Part shown: positions 35,541 to 41,758 of the stretch, piece by piece
How the letters are laid out: the number at the start of each line of letters is the position of its first letter
How positions within the stretch are numbered: the stretch's first letter is position 1
From: Burkholderia aenigmatica
Lineage (GTDB): Bacteria > Pseudomonadota > Gammaproteobacteria > Burkholderiales > Burkholderiaceae
DNA: 43,779 nt
Assembly: GCF_902499175.1 (NCBI RefSeq)
Contig: NZ_CABVQC010000076.1
Location: forward strand, 1-43,779
Direction: 5' to 3'
Made by a program: the position numbers and the translations under genes
Notes under the pieces: model-generated
What the model was told of the DNA's origin: nothing
Database searches by the model: none
Seen by the model: the letters and a program-made list of their open reading frames with translations, nothing else

Positions 35541-37705
35541 TGGATGATCTCGAGATACTGAACGGCGTGTGACGCCAAGACGAGGCACGGCGTGTCTTTA
35601 TCCGAGCCCGGTAGCTTCCGATGGTGCTGCTTCTTTCCCGGATTGGAGGGGTCGACGTAGAGCATGTTCAGGTAATCGAGCTCCTCAATAACGGCCGGCA
35701 AAGGGGCGCCAAGGGTTCCCGCGTATTTGAAGCTCACGCACAAGCCATCGCGGTCGAGCAAGAACTTGTCGTTGAACTCACCCGATCGATAGTCCGCAAT
35801 CAAACGCCCTAACGTTTCGCCAAGGAACGGCTTCAACTTGCGACGGAATTGCTCGGGCAAAAGCTGGACGTATGAGAACTCGGCCTGCTCGGCTGGTGCC
35901 GGGAGCTTGGCTTGTGCAGCAGCATCTTGCCTCTGAGCGGCACCCCGATTCCCGGCGCCCGCCGACGGTGGAACTTCCTTTTGCGCAACTGCTGCGCCGT
36001 CATCCCCGCCCGCCCGCACTTTCTTGCTGCCACGCCCCTCCTGCGCCGCTCCTGAATCGGCACGCCTCGGCGTACTTGCCGCGATGCCGGGCGTCCCGTT
36101 AGCGCTTGCAGCCTGATCCACCGTGGCCACCTCACCGTCCGGTTTTGCAGCGGGTGGTTTTGCACCCTCTGCCACACGCTCCGCGATCGCCTCTTCTGCC
36201 GTCCGCTCGCCCAATTCCGTCGGATCCAGCGTCCGCATCGCCGACCGGGACTGAGCTTGTTGTTGCATCAGTGACGTCAGCCGATCCGGTGCTTTTCCGG
36301 CCGGTGCCGGAGGCTTCGGACCCTCGCCCGGAGTGGAGATGGCCTCAGCCGGCGCGGGAGTCTGGGGAGACGCCGGCACTGGGGACGCCGGAGTAGTTGG
36401 TGTCGCCACAGGCATTTGCGCAACGCTTCCGCCACTCGGTGCTGCGACCGGAGCAGCAGCCCCGCCCGCCAGCGCGGTAGGTAGCGGCATTAGCTCGATG
36501 TCGCCGAGCAGGCTGAGCGGGTTGACGAGCTTTGTCGCGACGTACTCTTTGCCGTTGGGAAGGACGACCTTCCAGTACGGATCGCGGTCCACCTTTGCCG
36601 CAAAGACCTTCGCGTTCAGCAGGGCCTCCGCGAGCGTGTTTGCCTCCGTCGGCACACCCTGAATTCCCTTTTGCGCAATTTCTCGCGACAATTCCTCCGC
36701 AGCCTTCTTCCAGATCACGAACAGCCCGTCCGCCCCGAACCACACGCGGCCGCCATCCTGGTTGATCTTCCACTTGCCATCTCGGATAAGCGTCCGCATC
36801 GCCTCGAGCAGATGGGGTTCAAGATGGTTACCCACGACCATCGTGCCGTAGTAATCCGGCCGAACCGCCTTGTCGCGATCCAGGACGCGCTTTCGAATGC
36901 GCGCGACGAGCTCGGCAACGGAGTTTTCGTTGTCTCGGGCCGCACCAGTCGCAACGGAGAACACGATCGGAGCGATCGCCGGCGAACCGGCTTCGAGGTA
37001 TTGGAGACAGCGATCGGGAACGATACGACTGATCATCGCCGACACCTCGCCCTTAGCCGATGCGGTCTCAAAGCGCGGTTCGGGTTGCCAGGAAATGTGA
37101 TACCGGTCAAAGCCGCCTTCACTACACCACCGATGCAAAGGGAGCAGGTACTTGGGCCATTGAGCGCCGTCGGGCCCACTGACGATCAAGGACGCAAGCG
37201 GCCGGTGCAACTCTGAGCACACCCCGGCCAGGAACGCTGCGTAGCGCCACCGCGGCTCGAGCTTATGACGACGCTCCACTCCTTCGGTCGGGGTGAAAAT
37301 CACCCCCTCAGAGGCCTGCAAGCAGTAGAAGCCCATCTCCAGCGAAAGACGGAACAGGCCACCGGCGCCCGTGTGCGTTTCTTGGCGAGAAGCTGGAAGA
37401 AGGTGGATGTACTCGGCAAGGTTCCGAATCACCGACAGGTACATGTCGGCGAAATCAGCATCGGCCCCCCCCGCCACGGTGCGAATCCGTGCAACCATGG
37501 CGGACTGGCTTTCCACAATGCTATCGACCGGCAGGACCTCAATGCCCGGATCGATAGGGGGATAAACGGGAACACGCGACGCTACCGTGTCCACACGAAC
37601 TTTAGACGCGGTATGCCGTTGGAGAACAACCGGCGCGACAGCCGGGGCTTCCTGCGACGTCTCGTCCGATCGGCCTGTCAGCCGCTGTAGGATTTTTTTG
37701 AGCAT
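35537..37705 (-). CDS. traI: TraI-like MOBH-family relaxase
   Basis: A 722-residue protein with an N-terminal TraI_2 (MOBH) domain and a C-terminal TraI_2_C-type domain (about 610-720, LPEQFRRKLKPFLGETLG and GLCVSFKYAG), joined by a long Pro/Ala-rich linker (about 420-600). MOBH relaxases nick oriT and pilot the strand. The landmark LPASRQETHTGAGGLFR is present. However, the residue after FR is leucine (L120) where histidine is usual, and the HD pair appears as S164-E165 in GVCSELHRP. Whether this is a known variant subgroup or a loss is unclear. The ATG at 37705 has no good ribosome site. First gene of the traI-traD operon. Confidence 0.8.
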   Translation of the reverse strand: MLKKILQRLTGRSDETSQEAPAVAPVVLQRHTASKVRVDTVASRVPVYPPIDPGIEVLPVDSIVESQSAMVARIRTVAGGADADFADMYLSVIRNLAEYIHLLPASRQETHTGAGGLFRLSLEMGFYCLQASEGVIFTPTEGVERRHKLEPRWRYAAFLAGVCSELHRPLASLIVSGPDGAQWPKYLLPLHRWCSEGGFDRYHISWQPEPRFETASAKGEVSAMISRIVPDRCLQYLEAGSPAIAPIVFSVATGAARDNENSVAELVARIRKRVLDRDKAVRPDYYGTMVVGNHLEPHLLEAMRTLIRDGKWKINQDGGRVWFGADGLFVIWKKAAEELSREIAQKGIQGVPTEANTLAEALLNAKVFAAKVDRDPYWKVVLPNGKEYVATKLVNPLSLLGDIELMPLPTALAGGAAAPVAAPSGGSVAQMPVATPTTPASPVPASPQTPAPAEAISTPGEGPKPPAPAGKAPDRLTSLMQQQAQSRSAMRTLDPTELGERTAEEAIAERVAEGAKPPAAKPDGEVATVDQAASANGTPGIAASTPRRADSGAAQEGRGSKKVRAGGDDGAAVAQKEVPPSAGAGNRGAAQRQDAAAQAKLPAPAEQAEFSYVQLLPEQFRRKLKPFLGETLGRLIADYRSGEFNDKFLLDRDGLCVSFKYAGTLGAPLPAVIEELDYLNMLYVDPSNPGKKQHHRKLPGSDKDTPCLVLASHAVQYLEIIQ

Positions 37706-37784
37706 AAAAAAAGTCTATGCTCTGCCACCTACCCGAGAAAGCGCGAAACGTTCGTCAAAAGAACAGGCTTTCCTCGCTATACGC

Positions 37785-37800
37785 TTCTTGACAGAAATCT
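37785..37800 (-). promoter_or_regulatory. traI promoter region with 13-bp operator
   Basis: TTCTTGACAGAAA at 37785-37797. On the minus strand CAGATT overlaps the palindrome as a -10-like hexamer. No good -35 is visible, which would fit activator dependence. The operator lies 79 bp upstream of the traI start. Confidence 0.6.
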
Positions 37801-37925
37801 GAGACGGATTGTGTAGTCCACCCACCAAGATTCAACTATTCTTACTGGTGAGAAAGAAGATGCTTACAACTTCCGAAATTTGATGCAGAATAGTGGGAGC
37901 TGCGCGAGCAGCCGGAAACAATCAC

Positions 37926-38480
37926 TTACCCCGCTTGATGGAATGTCGCAAGAACGCGGTTCCTGTGGCGCTTTCGAGATCCACCGAAGTTCCCGTTGTT
38001 GCACACCGGGCACATCACGGGTTCGTTTCGCTCATGCACATGATGGGATGAGCAGCAGGCGCACTTCGTGAACCGAAGATCGCCCGTCTCGAACCCGCGC
38101 ACCAGAATCAGCGCCCGCTCGAACGAGAACTCAGAACTCTTTTCCGGTTCGGAGCTTTCAAGAAAGAATGCGTAAGCTTCGATCAGGGAGTCGATGTGGT
38201 GAGCTCCGAGTTCGCAGAGGCGTATGTAGGCTTGAAGGATCAGGCTGCCTTTGAAGCGCCAGCCTGGCTTCTGCAAGAACGCGTAGTCCTGCGCCGGAGA
38301 CATGCCCGGCTTGGGCGTACGACCGGTGAGCTGGGTAAAGATTTCGCGGAAGGTCTGGATGTGCACACCGCCACGAGGAGACAGTAGTGCCTGCATCGTT
38401 TTGGGACGGGCGCCGAACTCGCACAGCCGCTTGAGCCTCTGCTCGTGCTCGATGTAGAAGCGAAGCTGCAGATTTTTCAT
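37926..38480 (-). CDS. flhC: FlhC-like transcriptional activator
   Basis: A 184-residue protein matching FlhC in plan. An N-terminal helical region carries the ARPKTMQALL recognition-like helix. The middle segment FREIFTQLTGRTPKPGM parallels the FlhC YKEIRGVSPPKGM region. The C-terminal zinc ribbon has cysteines in CACC and CPVC around SSHHVHERNEP, like the four-cysteine cluster of FlhC. No flagellar genes are nearby. On conjugative elements such homologues (SetC, AcaC) are master activators of transfer genes, which is the likely job here. It follows the FlhD-like gene by 2 bp. Confidence 0.82.
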   Translation of the reverse strand: MKNLQLRFYIEHEQRLKRLCEFGARPKTMQALLSPRGGVHIQTFREIFTQLTGRTPKPGMSPAQDYAFLQKPGWRFKGSLILQAYIRLCELGAHHIDSLIEAYAFFLESSEPEKSSEFSFERALILVRGFETGDLRFTKCACCSSHHVHERNEPVMCPVCNNGNFGGSRKRHRNRVLATFHQAG

Positions 38481-38482
38481 GA

Positions 38483-38767
38483 TCAGCCACGCAGCGCAAT
38501 GACGTTCTGGACGGTGGACTTCGGCGCCGACTGAACGGTCACAACCTTGAGGAGATCCGTGAACTGGTTGTCCACGAAAATTGCCTGGTTTGCATCCTTC
38601 ACCTTCTCAATAAGAACTTCGAGCGGGGTCGAGAGAAGGACATCAACGGCTTCGCTGCTCAGCTTGTAAACGAGCATGGCGCGCGTCTGATTCATGCGAA
38701 CCGCGTTCCAGCGATTCTCGACAGCCTTTACGTTTTCAAGCGCGGCAAGCTCAAGAATAGGACACAT
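38483..38767 (-). CDS. flhD: FlhD-like partner of the activator
   Basis: A 94-residue helical protein directly upstream of the FlhC-like gene, in the usual flhD-flhC order. Similarity is faint but follows the FlhD plan: RAMLVYKLSSEAVDVL parallels the AMFRLGINEEMA helix, and VKDANQAIFVDNQF parallels the AETNQLVCHFRF segment. It should form the heteromer that binds promoter DNA together with FlhC. The call rests mostly on context. Two operators lie 68-97 bp upstream. Confidence 0.62.
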   Translation of the reverse strand: MCPILELAALENVKAVENRWNAVRMNQTRAMLVYKLSSEAVDVLLSTPLEVLIEKVKDANQAIFVDNQFTDLLKVVTVQSAPKSTVQNVIALRG

Positions 38768-38835
38768 TTCTGAAACCCTCGATCGTGGTCACTGGTCGAT
38801 AACCTTTACTTAATATCCTTTTTTGGGGAAACAAC

Positions 38836-38895
38836 TTCTTGACAGGAAGTGTTCCTGACGGGAATCTACCCAAGTCCGCGATGGAATGCAAGCGT
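38836..38895 (-). promoter_or_regulatory. flhD-like promoter with two tandem 13-bp operators
   Basis: On the minus strand a TTGCAT -35 and TAGATT -10 (plus 38863-38868) are 17 bp apart. TTCCTGACGGGAA (38852-38864) overlaps the -10, and TTCTTGACAGGAA (38836-38848) follows 16 bp downstream, centre to centre. Of all the sites this is the only doubled one, as expected for the main control point of the regulon. Confidence 0.72.
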
Positions 38896-39014
38896 CAAGT
38901 CCTTTATGCTCGTCAATGTTAGGTACCGCACTCGACAAGACTCAAGTTCTTCCTTACCGTGCCGTTAACTGTTGGTCGATTTCGGACGTCGGCGAAGTTG
39001 GGCGATCCGACGAC

Positions 39015-39066
39015 CTGGACAAAAAATCCGCATGTGCCGATGGCTTGACAAAAACGCTTGACAAAA
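39015..39066. repeat. Direct repeats CTTGACAAAA upstream of the repressor gene
   Basis: CTTGACAAAA occurs at 39044-39053 and again at 39057-39066, 13 bp apart, with a degenerate copy CTGGACAAAA at 39015-39024. They lie about 100 bp upstream of the repressor gene and contain TTGACA, which also occurs inside some operators, so they may be half-sites or -35 elements. Confidence 0.5.
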
Positions 39067-39161
39067 TGGATTCAGAGGTATCCGCCCTCGACTTTGTCGT
39101 CCGGGGTAACTGACCTGCGGCATAATACTCAGCAGAAAACTCACTTTTTGGGTGCGCCACC

Positions 39162-39842
39162 ATGGAAAAGAGCGGCATCGACGCCGTCAGGCAGACGTTC
39201 GGGAAGCGTCTGCATACGATTCTTGACGCAAGAGGCCTTCCGACTACCGGTTTTGCCCGGAGTCGGTACATTGCCGACTTAATTGGGGTCACATCGCCGA
39301 CGGCATATAAGTACTTGTCCGGCGTGTTCGTCCCGAGCTATGACATCCTGATCGAACTGTCGAGACGTCTAAACGTCACGCCCGACTACCTGATCGGCGT
39401 GGGAAGCGTGAACAGCTACCTCCTCTACGATCCCTCCGGGCACAACCCGATTCAGATGTCTTTGCCCGAACGCATCAAGGAATTTTCGACCATTGGTTGG
39501 ATCGGGCTGTTCTTCTATTGGAGCGTTTCCGCCCGAGAGGCAATGGATCTCCTCCAAGCCGGTGACAAAGTTGTCTACACAACCCAGAATCTGGGACTTG
39601 AGGCCGATCGGCATTACATCGTCCAATATGATGGATTGATGTACATCGCCAAGCTAAAGGCCTTGGTGACACAAACGGATGGCGCTTCTCAGTGGGAGTT
39701 CTCTTTCGAGGACAACACCGTGATACAGCTGGCTCAGTCGGACATTGGCTTTGGATATGCCGCCCATCAGGCGTCTCAAAGCCTCCACGTCATCGGATCG
39801 CCGGTGTATCGCCTGCCTGCTGGGCATGCTTTCCCACGTTGA
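39162..39842 (+). CDS. CI/SetR-like HTH repressor with degenerate S24-like domain
   Basis: A 226-residue regulator. Residues about 10-80 form an XRE-type helix-turn-helix (IADLIGVTSPTAYKYLSGVFVPS, shown in two parts: IADLIGVTSPTAYK and YLSGVFVPS). The C-terminal part resembles the LexA/CI peptidase S24 fold: the usual GDSMxP...GD signature appears as REAMDLLQAGDKVVY, with A127 where the catalytic serine would be, and a lysine candidate at K164 (YIAKLK). It is divergent from the flhDC-like genes across a 394-bp control region, the position of SetR relative to its target genes in SXT-type circuits. It is the best candidate for binding the 13-bp palindrome. Its ribosome site is weak, which suits a low-level repressor. 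Confidence 0.8.
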   Translation: MEKSGIDAVRQTFGKRLHTILDARGLPTTGFARSRYIADLIGVTSPTAYKYLSGVFVPSYDILIELSRRLNVTPDYLIGVGSVNSYLLYDPSGHNPIQMSLPERIKEFSTIGWIGLFFYWSVSAREAMDLLQAGDKVVYTTQNLGLEADRHYIVQYDGLMYIAKLKALVTQTDGASQWEFSFEDNTVIQLAQSDIGFGYAAHQASQSLHVIGSPVYRLPAGHAFPR

Positions 39843-40494
39843 AGTCCGTGTAGGCGGTGACAAAGTATCCGTCGTCGCCCACCACGAACACCCAATGACT
39901 CTCCGCGTGGTATAGCTTGGTGCTCCCACGCTCTGGATTCCGAATAGGCGACATTCCGGCCTTTGCGACCCGCTGCATCTCCTTCCAGGCGACGACCGCG
40001 CTGACATGATTCAGCCGTGCGCGGAACTGATCAAAGCTGTGCTGCCGCACGCCGACCTTACCGTGCCCCTTGACGTCCAAGAAGAGCTTGAGCGGCTCAG
40101 ATACAGACAGATGCCGTTCACGGGTCTTGGCGCCCTCACCCACCCACGAGCAGTCCTTCTCAACGTTGAGCGGGACTTCAAGGAATTTCGTCAGAAGCAG
40201 CACCGCGTACGGATAAAGGTGCGACTTCTTGCTCCGGCCGCTTCGTAGATCCAGGATCGTCGGGTTGGAGATCGTGATCTCGATGCTCGATCCGCTCCGA
40301 TTGTCTCCCATCAATTGGACCTCCTCGACGAGGTAGTGCAGCGCGCTCAACTCCGCGACAACATCCTTCTCGGCAACATCGGCATCCACCGTGACGTAAA
40401 CGATGCCTTGTTTGCGCCCGAGACGCCACGTACACACGAAGCGCTCTTCTTCGGCTTGAGTATGGATGGTAAGACGATCGATCTGATTGCTCAT
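39790..40494 (-). CDS. Hypothetical protein
   Basis: A 234-residue protein I do not recognise, convergent with the repressor and overlapping its 3' end by 53 bp. It has no membrane segment. The sequence has a beta-strand-rich N-terminal half (ERFVCTWRLGRKQGIVYVTV, then a SSIEITISNPTILDL stretch) and a mixed C-terminal half with a final WVFVVGDDGYFVTAYTD strand pair. The start at 40494 is preceded by a weak CAGG. The open frame continues upstream but crosses a strong terminator, so the shorter form is favoured. Confidence 0.6.
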   Translation of the reverse strand: MSNQIDRLTIHTQAEEERFVCTWRLGRKQGIVYVTVDADVAEKDVVAELSALHYLVEEVQLMGDNRSGSSIEITISNPTILDLRSGRSKKSHLYPYAVLLLTKFLEVPLNVEKDCSWVGEGAKTRERHLSVSEPLKLFLDVKGHGKVGVRQHSFDQFRARLNHVSAVVAWKEMQRVAKAGMSPIRNPERGSTKLYHAESHWVFVVGDDGYFVTAYTDFNVGKHAQQAGDTPAIR

Positions 40495-40567
40495 TGAATA
40501 TGCCTGACGTAATAGCGACAGGATACTGGTTGCGAACAGGCTTGCAAGGGGATGTCCGCGCCCCCAT

Positions 40568-40595
40568 AAAAAAAACGCCGAGGTTTCCCCCGGCG
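40568..40595 (-). terminator. Intrinsic terminator after the primase gene
   Basis: On the minus strand a GC-rich stem (CGCCGGGGG-AAA-CCTCGGCG) is followed by eight Ts. It separates the primase operon from the gene at 39790-40494. Confidence 0.88.
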
Positions 40596-40625
40596 CCTCC
40601 CGTTCAGGTCGTTTCCGACCTATCT

Positions 40626-41699
40626 TCATGACCGCTTTGGTAGCGAACGAACAAAGTCCAGCATGTCCGTTCCGGCCTTGGCTGGTGCGTACTTGATCAC
40701 TCGCTTGCCCATCGCCTTCGCACGCTCAGCGAGCTTCTCGCCTGCCTGGAAGCCACGACGAACTCCCCGACTGTCGGGAAGATCATTGTCCTGGTAGATC
40801 CGCAGCAGATCGATGTCGTCCAGCACGGAGAAATCGAACTCCTCCATCCCGCCGGCGTCGACCATAGACCAGCAAGTTTCACGGCGAAACACCCGGACAG
40901 CCAGGGACGTTTCGATGCCCTCCGCAACACTCAGTTCCCGGCTAGTCGGAGCGTAGAGTCGAATGGCCCCTCCCTTAATTTCCAGAGAGAGTTCCTTCTT
41001 CTTCACGCTCGATACAGGGGCCTTCGCACCATCCTCCGTGAGGAAGGTGCGATGGATATTGCAACAGACACCATCCGGTCCTTGGATTGCCGCCACCATG
41101 CCGGGGAACTTCCCGACAAGAACAAACTTCTCGTCCTCGTCCTTTTCCCAATACGGCAGCGCAGGGTGAAACCGAAGGACAGCAGGAATATCAGCCGGAT
41201 CAAGCTCGGGAAGGCGACCGGTCAGATACTTCCAGACCGGGTCACCTACCGAGATTCGCCGAGCCTCGTTCCAAAGCTTTACGTGGCGAGCCTTGCGTCG
41301 AGCAAACTCTTCCTTGCTCATCGGCTCGCCAGACCGGCGCGGTGCATCTGCACTGCGTGGACGTACCGGAGACTCGGGCAACCCCGCCCCAAGCGACTCC
41401 AGCACCCAGCGAACACGTTGCATGAACGTCTTTTCAGGGAATACCACGCTCAGCAGCTTGAGGCCGTTGCCGCCGCCGCATCCGCGGCAGTAGTAACTTC
41501 CATCACCGTACTTGTCGGTAAAGGCATATCGGTCCTTGCCTCCACAAAAGGGACACGGACCGTTTCGCTTCAGTCGCAGATACTGTTCGTCCAGGCCGGC
41601 CACTTGCAGCAAGTCAGGCCAACGATCATGCGAACGCGACTGAGCTTCGGCGACTTGCCTTTCATTTTCAAGCCGACGCTCGAGCACATCAACACTCAT
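40626..41699 (-). CDS. Primase-like protein with zinc ribbon and Toprim domain
   Basis: A 357-residue P4-alpha/TraC-type primase. The N-terminal zinc ribbon is CPFCGGKDRY ... YYCRGCG (about residues 49-75). A linker with a helical segment follows, and the C-terminal Toprim domain (about 255-350) shows the acidic motifs SVAEGIETSLAV and YQDND. No helicase domain is attached. It would make primers for the strand entering a recipient or for plasmid replication. It lies 59 bp downstream of the VWA gene and ends at a strong terminator. It has no transfer operator, so it is probably expressed separately from the transfer genes. Confidence 0.85.
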   Translation of the reverse strand: MSVDVLERRLENERQVAEAQSRSHDRWPDLLQVAGLDEQYLRLKRNGPCPFCGGKDRYAFTDKYGDGSYYCRGCGGGNGLKLLSVVFPEKTFMQRVRWVLESLGAGLPESPVRPRSADAPRRSGEPMSKEEFARRKARHVKLWNEARRISVGDPVWKYLTGRLPELDPADIPAVLRFHPALPYWEKDEDEKFVLVGKFPGMVAAIQGPDGVCCNIHRTFLTEDGAKAPVSSVKKKELSLEIKGGAIRLYAPTSRELSVAEGIETSLAVRVFRRETCWSMVDAGGMEEFDFSVLDDIDLLRIYQDNDLPDSRGVRRGFQAGEKLAERAKAMGKRVIKYAPAKAGTDMLDFVRSLPKRS

Positions 41700-41758
41700 C
41701 GTCTACTCCTTTTGCTACAGCAGTTGAAAAAACCGGGGGATCTACCCTCGGGCCTGGC

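Noticed and set aside
38836..38848. TTGACA inside the operator as a plus-strand -35 of the repressor gene
   Set aside because: No fitting -10 lies 16-18 bp downstream, and other members of the palindrome family lack TTGACA.
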